The notes below the pieces were generated by a model. That model was not told the DNA's origin. It was given only the letters and a program-made list of their open reading frames with translations, and did not search any database. 50,301 bases of DNA. It comes from an uncultured Bacteroidota bacterium (lineage in GTDB: Bacteria; Bacteroidota; Bacteroidia; Bacteroidales; VadinHA17). Where the stretch lies: the NCBI GenBank assembly GCA_937864815.1, contig CALMJY010000087.1, positions 1 through 50,301 on the forward strand, written 5' to 3'. The translations under genes were made by a program, and so were the position numbers. Below are positions 34,344 through 43,412 of the stretch, in pieces; within the stretch, counting starts at the first letter, position 1; each line of letters begins with the position of its first letter.

Positions 34344-35372
34344 TTATAAAATCTTCAAACTGACTATTCTGTCATACACCTTTTCCGGTGTAAGCCATAC
34401 CATGCAGGCAAAATCACCCCGTCTGCATTTACCTTTTCCAAAAACTGTGCATGGTCTGCATTCAAGTTCCTCAACGGGTATCCTGACTGCAAAATCATCG
34501 GGCTGGTTCCATGCTCCGAAGCCTGTCAGGGGATCAGTCCCTCCCCAGATTGAGATAACCTTGGTCCCCACCAAAGCAGCCATATGCATATTAGATGAAT
34601 CCATAGCGATCAAGAAGCTGAGACGATTCATAAGTGCAAGCTCCTCATCAAGTTTTAACTTGCCGGCAATGCTGTATGAATTACTGACTCTTCCTGCAAG
34701 GGATTCAAGCATTACAACATCCTCCTTCCCTCCGAAAAGCCAGATTTTAACATTCCTGTTTTCAGATATCAAACCCAGAAGCTTTTCCATGTACTCTTCA
34801 GGCCACATCTTAAGCTTATGTTTTGCACATGGAGCCACACCTATATTCATTGTTATCTCAGGGCTGATCAATTCATTTGCTTTCTTCATGGCGCCGGGTG
34901 ATGGTACTATCCAGGGACCAACGGAAGCTTCAAACTTAAATCCTGCCGCGGTAAAAGCATCACTGTATCTCTGTGCAGAATGTTTAAGCTGTCTCTTATT
35001 TCTCCCGCTGATAATATTTCTCTTTTCCCTTCTTCCTTTATCAATGACCGAAACGGGAACTCCACTTAACCTAAAAAGTAATCGTAAAACCTGTGATCGT
35101 AAAACATCATGAAGATCAATAACATAATCGAATTTCCCAAGCTTCTGAATGTCTGCAAACAACCGGAATATCCCGAATAATCCCTTATGCCTGCCCTTCA
35201 GGTCAGGGAAAAACAGCTTTAGTCTTTCATCTTCTGAAAAAAAGGATTTGAACAATGCACGCGTCAAAATAACAATCTCGTTGTCAGGATATTGCTTCCT
35301 CATGCCTGCAATCACCGGAGTGGTGAATGCAACATCACCCATTGCTGAAGTCCTGATAACCAGAATACGCAT
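34344..35372 (-). CDS. Glycosyltransferase family 9 (heptosyltransferase-like)
   Basis: 342 aa, two Rossmann-like GT-B domains. RILVIRTSAMGDVAFTTPVIAGMRKQYPDNEIVILT is the GT9 N-terminus. GVAPCAKHKLKMWPEEYMEKLL and the late motif MAALVGTKVISIWGGTDPLTGFGAW match the ADP-heptose binding region of LPS heptosyltransferases. It acts at the cytoplasmic face of the inner membrane on LPS/LOS core or a related glycolipid. It starts one base after the DUF6165 stop, so the two are co-transcribed. The exact sugar donor is not certain. Confidence 0.9.
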   Translation of the reverse strand: MRILVIRTSAMGDVAFTTPVIAGMRKQYPDNEIVILTRALFKSFFSEDERLKLFFPDLKGRHKGLFGIFRLFADIQKLGKFDYVIDLHDVLRSQVLRLLFRLSGVPVSVIDKGRREKRNIISGRNKRQLKHSAQRYSDAFTAAGFKFEASVGPWIVPSPGAMKKANELISPEITMNIGVAPCAKHKLKMWPEEYMEKLLGLISENRNVKIWLFGGKEDVVMLESLAGRVSNSYSIAGKLKLDEELALMNRLSFLIAMDSSNMHMAALVGTKVISIWGGTDPLTGFGAWNQPDDFAVRIPVEELECRPCTVFGKGKCRRGDFACMVWLTPEKVYDRIVSLKIL

Positions 35373-35373
35373 C

Positions 35374-35745
35374 TCAGTATTTTTCGTATGATTTCTCCTC
35401 TATAAAACCTGAGGCGGTTTTAAGATTTATTTCTCTTTTGATCTCAGACCTTTTATCATTCTTAAAATAAACTGCCCGTGCAGTCTGTATAAAATCATCA
35501 CCGAAATCCTTGTTTCTTTCAAGATCGCGAATGTGGTCCTCAATATCCCAAAGTTCGCAGTTCACATCATATAGAGCTCTGTAAAGCGGATCAGATGTAC
35601 TTATTATTGAGGCAGATACCTTAACCAGCTCATCGTATTCCTTCTGAAGGTTTACCAGTTTTGTTTTGTCCTTAATTCGTTCAAGCTTAATCTGTAGAAT
35701 TGTCTGCTTGTCGATTATTTCGCCATTTGAGACTTCAATTTTCAT
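35374..35745 (-). CDS. DUF6165-family protein
   Basis: 123 aa, cytoplasmic, mostly helical with a predicted coiled coil (LQIKLERIKDKTKLVNLQKEYDELVK). MKIEVSNGEIIDKQTILQIKLERI is the family's N-terminal signature, and ELWDIEDHIRDLE and ARAVYFKNDKRSEIKREIN complete it. DUF6165 genes are commonly next to heptosyltransferases and LPS-core genes, as here (1-nt gap to GT9). Function unknown; a role in LPS core assembly is suggested only by context. Confidence 0.85.
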   Translation of the reverse strand: MKIEVSNGEIIDKQTILQIKLERIKDKTKLVNLQKEYDELVKVSASIISTSDPLYRALYDVNCELWDIEDHIRDLERNKDFGDDFIQTARAVYFKNDKRSEIKREINLKTASGFIEEKSYEKY

Positions 35746-35778
35746 ATACTAAATTTTATTTTGTAAAAATAACTATTT

Positions 35779-35848
35779 AAACATCCCCCTGTCCCCCTTC
35801 AAAGGGGGATTTTTGCCGGTAGCCTGACGCCTGTAGCCTGTCGCCTTC
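35779..35848. repeat. C/G-rich intergenic repeat plus GCCTGTAGCCTG repeat
   Basis: AAACATCCCCCTGTCCCCCTTCAAAGGGGGAT is a second copy of the element at 31761. It is followed by GTAGCCTGACGCCTGTAGCCTGTCGCC, a short internal direct repeat. The block lies between priA's stop and DUF6165's start and may terminate priA on the minus strand. Confidence 0.6.
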
Positions 35849-35849
35849 T

Positions 35850-38114
35850 CTAATACGGATCCACATCTACGGCAATCCTTAGTGACGAAGCTCCCTTCTC
35901 TTTCTCAATCCTTTCAATTGCCTCACTAATAAGCTGTTTTGCCTTTGCAGGCGGCTTTTCACGTTCAATTTTAATAAGGATTGTCTTTATATACCATTGC
36001 TGGAGCTGTGAAATTACCGGCGATTCCGGACCCAGTACTCTTTTGCCGAAAAGTTGCTTCAGATCATTGCCCAGGTTTTCAGCATACTGGTTTAGGAGCC
36101 CCCTGTCTTTATGCTTTATATTTATTCTCACCATCCTGCTGAAAGGAGGGTAGTTGAATGATTTTCTTTCCTCAGTCTGCAGCCTGAACATTCCCTCAAA
36201 ATCATGACGCAGAACAAGTCTGATAATTCTGTTTGCAGGATCGGAGGTCTGGATGACAACCCGCCCCTGCTTACTTCTTCTTCCGGCTCTTCCGCTTACC
36301 TGTTCAAGCATCTGAAAACTTCTCTCATGTGCCCTGAAATCGGGATAATTAAGAAGGTTATCTGCATTCAGCACACCTACAACAGTAAGATTCTCAAAAT
36401 CTAATCCCTTTGATATCATCTGGGTGCCAATGAGGATATCAATACGTCTCTCTTCAAATGCTTTGATGATCCTGTTGAAAGAGTTCCTGCTGCGCGTTGT
36501 ATCCTGATCCATTCTGGCAACCCTGGCAGATGGAAACACAATTTTAATTTCATCTTCAATCTTTTCAGTACCGAATCCCCTGGTTACCATACCTGTGGAA
36601 CTGCAGTTTCCGCATTTGGAAGGCATACCGGTATTATACCCGCAGTAATGACAAACCATGCGGTTTATCGATTTATGGTAGGTAAGATTTACTGCACACT
36701 GGATGCATACCGGAATCCATCCGCATTCAGAGCATTCTATATATGGTGAAAAACCCCGGCGGTTTTGAAAAAGAATTATCTGCTCTTCCTTTCCCAGAGC
36801 ATTATCCATTGCATTAAGGAGTTCAGGAGTAAAGTGCGATACCATCAACTTCCTTTTATAGGCTTCCCTTGTATTTGCAAGTATTATTTCGGGCAGTTTG
36901 ATCAGACCGTATCGTTCCTTCAGATGAGCCAATCCATACTTCCCTGTAACAGCATTGTTATAACTCTCAATCGATGGAGATGCAGACCCTAAAATGGTTT
37001 TGGCATTATGCAGGGCTGCGAGCATAATTGCAGAGTCGCGGGCATGATACCGCGGAGCCGGATCATGCTGTTTATATGATCCATCGTGCTCCTCATCAAC
37101 AATCACAAGACCAAGACTGTTAAAGGGAAGAAAAATCGATGACCTTACACCCAGAATGAGCCTGAAGCTGCCCGAGGGATCATCTCCTGCAACTTTTCTC
37201 CATATTTCGACACGCTCCGGATCGCTCAGTCTCGAATGATATACTCCTGTCTGATCACCAAAATGAAACCTGAGTCTCTCTATAATCTGTGTGGTAAGGG
37301 CGATCTCAGGAAGCATGTAAAGAACCTGTTTGCCTTTTTTTAGCTGCTCTTCAATAAGGTGTATATATATCTCTGTTTTCCCGCTGGAGGTAACTCCGTG
37401 TAAAAGCACAATATCCTTTTCCTTCAGCTGATGATTAATTGAATCATAAGCTGCTGACTGAGCCTCACTAAGCGTCCTGACATGCTCGTTTGTCATACCT
37501 CCTTTTACAATCCTGGAGACCGGCTGTGAATAAGCTGACAATATCCCTTTGGATATAAGAATATCCAGGCTATTTGGTGCTGATTGTGACTGCGAAAGCA
37601 GAATCCCCTTTCTTACAATTAAACCGGGCGTTCCTGTTGCGTACCCTGAAAGGGACAGGTAAGTCATCAACAGCTCCTGCTGACGTGGTGCTTTTCTAAG
37701 ATTGTCGAGGATTTTATTGAGCTCAGCATCACTGAAATTACGGGCAAGCATTATACAGGTCTCCTGCTTTGCCTTAAAACTATTCTGACTTATCTCCAAT
37801 GGAAGTGCTGCCTTCATGACTTCACCTTCACTGCACATATAATACTCTGATATCCATATCCACAGCTTAAGCTGGAAGTCGTTAACTGATGGCGAAGTAT
37901 CAATAAGATCCTTAATCTCCCTGACTTTACTGAATGATGGCCTGATATTATGAACGGTGCAGACTATACCTGTATAATGACGGTTGTAACCAAAGGGGAC
38001 TGAAACTCTCATCCCCTGGTTCAGAATGCCTGCGAATCTTTCCGGGACCTCATAGGTGAACCGTCCCCTTACTGCAAGAGGAAGTATAATATCAGCATAG
38101 AGAGTCTTTGTCAT
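35850..38114 (-). CDS. priA: Primosomal protein N' (replication restart helicase PriA)
   Basis: 754 aa from the ATG at 38114 (MTKTLYADIILPLAVRGRFTYEVP, the canonical PriA beginning; the track's start adds six residues). The 3'-DNA-binding domain is followed by a superfamily 2 helicase with Walker A GVTSSGKTEIY (about residue 239) and VIVDEEHDGSYKQ. The zinc module has all eight cysteines (CSECGWIPVCIQC and CHYCGYNTGMPSKCGNC, about 465-505), and motif VI is QVSGRAGR. It reloads the replisome at stalled forks. A complete core gene. Confidence 0.96.
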   Translation of the reverse strand: MTKTLYADIILPLAVRGRFTYEVPERFAGILNQGMRVSVPFGYNRHYTGIVCTVHNIRPSFSKVREIKDLIDTSPSVNDFQLKLWIWISEYYMCSEGEVMKAALPLEISQNSFKAKQETCIMLARNFSDAELNKILDNLRKAPRQQELLMTYLSLSGYATGTPGLIVRKGILLSQSQSAPNSLDILISKGILSAYSQPVSRIVKGGMTNEHVRTLSEAQSAAYDSINHQLKEKDIVLLHGVTSSGKTEIYIHLIEEQLKKGKQVLYMLPEIALTTQIIERLRFHFGDQTGVYHSRLSDPERVEIWRKVAGDDPSGSFRLILGVRSSIFLPFNSLGLVIVDEEHDGSYKQHDPAPRYHARDSAIMLAALHNAKTILGSASPSIESYNNAVTGKYGLAHLKERYGLIKLPEIILANTREAYKRKLMVSHFTPELLNAMDNALGKEEQIILFQNRRGFSPYIECSECGWIPVCIQCAVNLTYHKSINRMVCHYCGYNTGMPSKCGNCSSTGMVTRGFGTEKIEDEIKIVFPSARVARMDQDTTRSRNSFNRIIKAFEERRIDILIGTQMISKGLDFENLTVVGVLNADNLLNYPDFRAHERSFQMLEQVSGRAGRRSKQGRVVIQTSDPANRIIRLVLRHDFEGMFRLQTEERKSFNYPPFSRMVRINIKHKDRGLLNQYAENLGNDLKQLFGKRVLGPESPVISQLQQWYIKTILIKIEREKPPAKAKQLISEAIERIEKEKGASSLRIAVDVDPY

Positions 38115-38154
38115 GGTGTTTACTCCATGCAAAATAAGAATAAAAACTGATGTA

Positions 38155-39924
38155 CTAGTTTGGTTTTACAAAACTCGACATAACTGTGATCAGATGATCC
38201 CTTCTTATGGGTTTTATAAGACATGCATCACACCCTGCCTCGAGAATTATATCAGTGTCGTTTTCGAATACAAAGGCTGTTTGCGCGATTATCGGGAGAT
38301 TGCTCCGGATTTTTTTTATCTCTTTAGTGACTTCTATCCCATTCATTTCAGGCATCTGCATATCTAATATTACCACATCGATACCCGGGTTGGCCTTTAT
38401 ATGCTCAATTGCCTCATATCCCGACCTGGCAGTCAGAATCGAAATACCTGTATCGATGAGTATCCTGTTAAGGTAGATAAGCACATCCTTGTTGTCATCA
38501 ACGATCAGACATTTTCTCATCCTCCAGTCAACAGTCGTCAATGTAGTATAATCAGCACCTTTATACGATTTTGATTTTGTTCCGGCAGGACGGTAGGGTA
38601 TATTGAATGAAAACTCGGAACCCATTCCCTTTTCCGATTTTACATTGATTTTACCTCCCATTCGCTCAACAACTTCCTTTGCCAGAGTCAATCCTACTCC
38701 CAATCCTTCGAATGGCCGGTGATGACCATCAACTTCCTGGCTGAATTCCTCAAATATCCTATTCAGATTCTCCTGGTTAATTCCGATTCCAGTATCCTTT
38801 ACAACAAAAATAACATTGTCATCATCAATGGAATAAATAAATTCTATCGAACCGTCCAGGGTGAATTTTATCGCATTGTCCATAAGATGGTTCAAAACCC
38901 TTTTTAGCCATATCCGATCGGTGAATACAAGGTCATTTGCATCACCTGAATTGTTTTTTACATTCAGTATGATAGGTTTATCGGTACGTTTGATAATTAA
39001 TCTGGCCTCATCCACCACTTCTCTTACAAGCCCTGACAGTGAAGCTTCTTCATATGTTATCTCTATCTGTGAACTTGAAAGCCTTGAGAGGTCGATGATG
39101 TCTCCGATGATCTGAAGCAGTTTTTCACTATTGAAATTTATATGTTCAATATAATCTTCTTTGGTCGCTCTTGGCAGATCATCATCCAGCAACAGGTTTG
39201 CAAATCCCACAACACTGTTCAGGGGAGTTCTTATCTCATGCGAAATATTTGCCAGGAAACCTGCCTTAAGCTTGTTTCCTGCCTCACTCTGCATATTTGA
39301 TTTAAGCATCTCATCCATTCCCTTTTTAAATGCAGTGATATCTCTGATCACAGTTATTGATCCCAGTATTTCGCCTGAGCTGCTTCTGACTACAGCCGAC
39401 CTGGTTGAGAGAACCACATAGTTTCCATCCTTATGCCTGATACTGATATCACTCTCATAAAATCCACTACTGAGCAATTCTTCATCCCTTCTGTCGGGGT
39501 AATCATTAAATTCAGGATGAAGAACTGCCAAAAACTCATTCATTGAAAATGACTCCCTGTCAATTCCTGTAATGGTATAGAAGGCAGGATTGGCATATTT
39601 CAGATTTTTATCCCTGTCGTAATATGCAATTCCATCATTTACAGATTGTAAAAGCATCCGGAAAAATTCTTCCGATTCATAAAGTTCTTTTGCTATTAGT
39701 TCTTTCTGGTATGCCAGTTCATCCTTCATTTTCTGAAGGCCCTTGTTCTCATCAGTAATATTCCGGTTCTTTTCAAGCAGTACTTCATTTAGTTTTCTCA
39801 GTTTCAGGCTAAAATAAGTAACAAGCAGACTTATGATAATAAGAGCTACTGAAATTGTTAGCACCATATGAATGATTGATGTTGGAATATTTCTTCCGGC
39901 AGCTGATAATAAAAAAAACTCCAT
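38155..39924 (-). CDS. Hybrid sensor histidine kinase/response regulator with PAS domain
   Basis: 589 aa. One N-terminal transmembrane segment (about 17-40) leads to a coiled coil, a PAS domain (~85-205, with ILGSITVIRDIT), HisKA with the phospho-accepting His in FLANISHEIRTPLN (~229), HATPase (DNAIKF, DTGIGI, GLGVGLTLAKEVVERMGG) and a C-terminal receiver with Asp in VVILDMQMPEMNG (~518). There is no output domain, so signal must pass by phosphotransfer to another protein. It is in the same direction as priA but separated by ~40 nt; co-transcription is possible. Confidence 0.93.
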   Translation of the reverse strand: MEFFLLSAAGRNIPTSIIHMVLTISVALIIISLLVTYFSLKLRKLNEVLLEKNRNITDENKGLQKMKDELAYQKELIAKELYESEEFFRMLLQSVNDGIAYYDRDKNLKYANPAFYTITGIDRESFSMNEFLAVLHPEFNDYPDRRDEELLSSGFYESDISIRHKDGNYVVLSTRSAVVRSSSGEILGSITVIRDITAFKKGMDEMLKSNMQSEAGNKLKAGFLANISHEIRTPLNSVVGFANLLLDDDLPRATKEDYIEHINFNSEKLLQIIGDIIDLSRLSSSQIEITYEEASLSGLVREVVDEARLIIKRTDKPIILNVKNNSGDANDLVFTDRIWLKRVLNHLMDNAIKFTLDGSIEFIYSIDDDNVIFVVKDTGIGINQENLNRIFEEFSQEVDGHHRPFEGLGVGLTLAKEVVERMGGKINVKSEKGMGSEFSFNIPYRPAGTKSKSYKGADYTTLTTVDWRMRKCLIVDDNKDVLIYLNRILIDTGISILTARSGYEAIEHIKANPGIDVVILDMQMPEMNGIEVTKEIKKIRSNLPIIAQTAFVFENDTDIILEAGCDACLIKPIRRDHLITVMSSFVKPN

Positions 39925-40062
39925 AACCTTTCTGAAACTTTCACAATACAGAATTAGTGCAAGTTAATAATTATTCTGATTCGGAAAAAATACTAAATTG
40001 CACATTCTTTCAGCAAACAGCTTTTAACAGGATTATTGACAGGGAAATAAGTATAAATCGGG

Positions 40063-40575
40063 ATGGAGAAAGACGAGAAACACTTTTCCGGAGGGAAAAG
40101 ATACAGGAATAAAGACATTACTGTTTACTGGAAGCCATCGACCTGCATACATGCCTCATATTGCTACAGGGAGCTTATAGAAGTTTTTGATCCGAGCAGG
40201 AGACCTTGGGTGGATATGGAGGGATCAACAACAGAAAAGATTATTGAGGTTGTGAACCTGTGCCCTACTGATGCACTCACATGGAAATACAATGATGAAG
40301 CATTGAATGAGGATGTCAGGGCTGACCAGTACAATCATGTTAAGTTTCGCAGACCTGAGCTGATCGGGTCAATCAATGATACAGTTGAAGAGACTCCTGT
40401 CTCTGTAAAAGTTATGATCGATGGTCCTGTTGTCATCAAAGGTGATTTTGATTTCATAAATGGGACTACCCGAAAGGAGGTCCGTGACGGTATGATTTCG
40501 ATCTGCAGGTGCGGAGTAAGCGATCATCAGCCATTTTGCGACGGGCGACACAGAAAGATAGGATTTACCGGATAG
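40063..40575 (+). CDS. Iron-sulfur protein: Fer4_19 mono-cluster domain fused to CDGSH domain
   Basis: 170 aa, cytoplasmic. The N-terminal half has CIHASYCYRELIEVFD and a later CPTDALTW, the pattern of the divergent 4Fe-4S mono-cluster domain (PF06902-type). The C-terminal half ends in CRCGVSDHQPFCDGRHRKIGF, a CDGSH motif that holds a 2Fe-2S cluster through three Cys and one His. Such proteins are thought to handle electron transfer or cluster transfer; no partner enzyme is adjacent. It lies 7 nt before a second CDGSH-type gene, so they are co-transcribed. Confidence 0.9.
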   Translation: MEKDEKHFSGGKRYRNKDITVYWKPSTCIHASYCYRELIEVFDPSRRPWVDMEGSTTEKIIEVVNLCPTDALTWKYNDEALNEDVRADQYNHVKFRRPELIGSINDTVEETPVSVKVMIDGPVVIKGDFDFINGTTRKEVRDGMISICRCGVSDHQPFCDGRHRKIGFTG

Positions 40576-40582
40576 AGAAACC

Positions 40583-40774
40583 ATGGATGAAAATAAGAAT
40601 AAAAAGCCGCAGGCAGTTGTGGAAATTATAGAATTCGGCCCCCTTAAAATATCCGGAAATTTCACTTTAAAGGATATTAAAAGAGATAAGGAAGAATCGC
40701 CCGGAGAGATATGGCTTTGCAGATGCGGTAAATCAAATAATAAACCCTACTGCGACGAATCGCATAAAAAATAA
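40583..40774 (+). CDS. Small CDGSH-type iron-sulfur protein
   Basis: 63 aa. GPLKISGNFTLKD is the strand preceding the cluster site, and LCRCGKSNNKPYCDESHKK carries the three Cys and the His ligand. The glycine of CDGSH is Glu here (CDESH). All cluster ligands are kept, so a 2Fe-2S cluster is expected. It is translated as a partner of the two-cluster protein upstream. It converges with DUF5715 with only 3 bases between stops. Confidence 0.88.
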   Translation: MDENKNKKPQAVVEIIEFGPLKISGNFTLKDIKRDKEESPGEIWLCRCGKSNNKPYCDESHKK

Positions 40775-40777
40775 AGT

Positions 40778-41515
40778 CTACCTTGCAACAACATGAAAGC
40801 AGCTCTGGCTTCTTTCATATGTGGCCCAGCACTTCCCCTCTTTCTTCATCTCAAGAATAATTTCAGCCAGTGCTTCTTTCATAAACCTGTGATCGCAGTT
40901 TGTTATTGTCATCTTTTTGACAATAAACCTTTTATAGGTAATATCAAATGCATTGCCATACTGGTGCGGACTATTGGCAGAAGCATTAAAATTACTTCTT
41001 CTCAGCCGTTTAATACTTTCTGTTTTACGGGTCATCGAAGTTACTATCAGTTTTGCTCCGTAAAGTTTTTTTCCTGTGGTCTTTTCCCTGAATCTCGAGG
41101 CAATTTCGTCAAGCAGTTTTCTGGTGTCGCGGGTAAGATAAGGCGAGCTGTGTGTCAGCCGGTCAATGGTGTAGTTTCTGCCTCCTTTTACCTTTACAAG
41201 CTTTCCTGCAGCTACTCTGCTTCTGATATCTTCATCATTCTTGCAGGGGACTATTCCTTTCTGTTTTGCAGCTGAAGCATAATCAACAAGACGATCATTA
41301 AGCTTTCTGCTGAAATCCTTCTGTTTATAATTGATGCATTTCCTGCTGAAATATGAGAAGACACGATTAGTAGGATTTGCGTTGAAAAGAAGGAGAAGCA
41401 TTAAAATGAAAATAAAAGCGACAGATATCTTAAAAAGATTGAAAGTTCTGCGGCTTTTAAACCTGATCAGGGGTAACCTGATACCTAGAAATTTCTCTTC
41501 CTTTTCCTTATTCAC
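40778..41515 (-). CDS. DUF5715-family protein, M15-like D,D-peptidase fold
   Basis: 245 aa with a single membrane anchor (about 27-46) and a periplasmic domain. SMTRKTESIKRLRRSNFNASANSPHQYGNAFDITY holds the S-x-H-x2-G-x-A-x-D motif of M15/LAS zinc peptidases, and the C-terminal SQSCFHVVAR offers the last His ligand. This suggests a peptidoglycan D,D- or L,D-carboxypeptidase-type activity at the inner membrane, though catalysis has not been shown for DUF5715. It ends the same-strand run behind sucC (12 nt gap), which may be accidental. Confidence 0.8.
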   Translation of the reverse strand: MNKEKEEKFLGIRLPLIRFKSRRTFNLFKISVAFIFILMLLLLFNANPTNRVFSYFSRKCINYKQKDFSRKLNDRLVDYASAAKQKGIVPCKNDEDIRSRVAAGKLVKVKGGRNYTIDRLTHSSPYLTRDTRKLLDEIASRFREKTTGKKLYGAKLIVTSMTRKTESIKRLRRSNFNASANSPHQYGNAFDITYKRFIVKKMTITNCDHRFMKEALAEIILEMKKEGKCWATYERSQSCFHVVAR

Positions 41516-41527
41516 GGAAAAAGGAGC

Positions 41528-42721
41528 TTATTTATTTAAAACCTTTGTAACCAGCTCCGCAGCCTCGCTGAAAGTTACGGCAGAAAATACACGCAGGCCC
41601 GAATTATCTATAATCTTCTTCGCCTCTTCTGCATTAGTTCCCTGAAGTCTTACAATTACCGGAACCTTTATTTCGCCAATTGACTTATATGCTTCCACAA
41701 CTCCGTTGGCAACCCTGTCACATCTCACTATGCCCCCGAAAATATTAATAAGGATTGCTTTCACCTCAGGGTCCTTAAGTATAATCCTGAAACCAGCCTC
41801 AACGGTTTTTGGATTTGCGCCGCCTCCAACATCCAGAAAATTAGCAGGAGCTCCTCCGGAAAGCTTTATTATGTCCATGGTAGCCATTGCCAGACCGGCA
41901 CCATTTACCATACAACCAACATTGCCATCCAGTTTTACAAAGTTCAGATTATGCTTTCCTGCTTCCACTTCTACAGGATCCTCTTCATTTAAATCACGCA
42001 TGCTGGCCAGTTCAGGATGCCGGAAAAGTGCATTATCATCAAGTACAAGTTTGCAGTCAACTGCCAGTATCCTGTCATCACTTGTCTTCAGTACGGGATT
42101 TACTTCAAGCAGTTGTGCATCAATCCCTGTATATGTCTCATAAAGCCCGTTGAGGAATTTCTGCATGTTCTTAAAAGCTGTTCCCGACAATCCCAGATTA
42201 AATGCAATATTCCTCATCTGGAATTGCTGCATACCTATTGATGGATCAATTTCTTCTGTAAATATCTGTTCAGGTGATTTTTCTGCAACCTCCTCAATAG
42301 ACATACCTCCCTCAGGAGAATACATGAATATATTCCTTCCGGTATTTCTGTTTAGCAGCAGGCTTATATAAAATTCCTTATGTTCTGATGGGCCTTTATA
42401 ATATACATCCTGTGCAATAAGAACCTTATTTACCTTTTTACCTTCAGGACCTGTTTGCGGAGTTATGAGCTGCATGCCCAGGATCTGACCTGCAATACGT
42501 TCAACATCATCAAGCGATTTGGCAAGTTTTACTCCTCCTCCCTTGCCTCTTCCGCCGGCATGGATCTGAGCTTTCACTACAAAATACTCCGAACCGAATT
42601 TTTCATGCAGCTGTTTTGCTACTGTAACTGCCTGTTCAGGTGTTTCAGCAACAAATCCTTCCTGAATATCAACATTATAAGCCTTAAGAAGCGATTTGCC
42701 CTGAAATTCGTGAGTATTCAT
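41528..42721 (-). CDS. sucC: Succinyl-CoA ligase (ADP-forming) beta subunit
   Basis: 397 aa from the ATG at 42721 (MNTHEFQGKSLLKAYNV, the standard beginning; the ATG at 42757 adds 12 residues without family match). The ATP-grasp domain spans ~2-200, with the glycine-rich AQIHAGGRGKGGGVKLA. The CoA-ligase domain contains NVGCMVNGAGLAMATMD and ILINIFGGIVRCDRVANG. It pairs with SucD to convert succinyl-CoA to succinate with ATP formation in the TCA cycle. The alpha subunit gene is not adjacent, so the two must be expressed from separate loci. Confidence 0.95.
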   Translation of the reverse strand: MNTHEFQGKSLLKAYNVDIQEGFVAETPEQAVTVAKQLHEKFGSEYFVVKAQIHAGGRGKGGGVKLAKSLDDVERIAGQILGMQLITPQTGPEGKKVNKVLIAQDVYYKGPSEHKEFYISLLLNRNTGRNIFMYSPEGGMSIEEVAEKSPEQIFTEEIDPSIGMQQFQMRNIAFNLGLSGTAFKNMQKFLNGLYETYTGIDAQLLEVNPVLKTSDDRILAVDCKLVLDDNALFRHPELASMRDLNEEDPVEVEAGKHNLNFVKLDGNVGCMVNGAGLAMATMDIIKLSGGAPANFLDVGGGANPKTVEAGFRIILKDPEVKAILINIFGGIVRCDRVANGVVEAYKSIGEIKVPVIVRLQGTNAEEAKKIIDNSGLRVFSAVTFSEAAELVTKVLNK

Positions 42722-42824
42722 GGTAGTAAGATTAACTGGTAATGTACTCTGATCCATTTAATTCTATGACGACAAAATAGCAATAATTCCATTATTATTT
42801 AATTATTTTCGCATAAAAAAAATC

Positions 42825-43355
42825 ATGAGGAAGCTCCGTAACTCTGAACTTGACAGGAAGACAGTGGAACAGTTCAGGGCATCAAAGAAAATCCCCTTCA
42901 TAATTGTTCTCGATAATGTCAGAAGCCAGAGCAACATTGGATCTGTCTTTCGTACTGCCGATGCATTCCTTGTTGAGGCAGTATATCTTTGTGGCATTAC
43001 GGCACAACCACCACACAGGGAAATACAAAAGACTGCTCTGGGAGCTACCGAATCGGTTGACTGGAGGTATTTTTCATCTACAGCTGCGGCTGCTGAAGAG
43101 CTGAGGAGAAATGGTTATATTCTGATTGCAGTCGAACAGGCAGAGGGAGCTGTTGAACTCCAGGATGTAATAATTGAAAAAGATAAAAAGTATGCTCTTA
43201 TTTTCGGTCATGAGATAAACGGAGTGGGTCAGGAGATAGTGGACATATGCGATAAATGCGTGGAGATCCCTCAATTCGGGACAAAGCATTCTTTCAATAT
43301 AGCTGTAAGTGCAGGGATAGTTTTATGGGAAGTCTCCCGGAAGATTATAAAATAA
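42825..43355 (+). CDS. TrmH/SpoU-family RNA 2'-O-methyltransferase
   Basis: 176 aa SPOUT methyltransferase. Motif 1 is VLDNVRSQSNIGSVFRTADAF, motif 2 is LIFGHEINGVGQEIV, and motif 3 is IPQFGTKHSFNIAVSAGIVLWE. These form the knotted SAM site that methylates a ribose in tRNA or rRNA. The N-terminal extension is short, as in tRNA-type enzymes, but the target nucleotide cannot be told. Divergent from sucC. Confidence 0.92.
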   Translation: MRKLRNSELDRKTVEQFRASKKIPFIIVLDNVRSQSNIGSVFRTADAFLVEAVYLCGITAQPPHREIQKTALGATESVDWRYFSSTAAAAEELRRNGYILIAVEQAEGAVELQDVIIEKDKKYALIFGHEINGVGQEIVDICDKCVEIPQFGTKHSFNIAVSAGIVLWEVSRKIIK

Positions 43356-43389
43356 AAGGCCGTTCTTCGACTTCGCTCAGAACGGCCTT
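43356..43389 (+). terminator. Terminator of TrmH-type gene (repeat-derived)
   Basis: AAGGCCGTTCT and AGAACGGCCTT form an 11-bp stem directly after the stop. The loop TCGACTTCGCTC belongs to a sequence type (TTCTTCGACTTCGCTCAGAA) that I recall as a widespread dispersed repeat in Bacteroidota. Confidence 0.7.
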
Positions 43390-43412
43390 CTAATTATATT
43401 ACTTCAGATTTT

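Noticed and set aside
33907-35112. 401-aa plus-strand ORF
   Set aside because: It runs antisense through the ends of the GH92 and GT9 genes, has low-complexity Ser-rich content and no family signature; it is a shadow.
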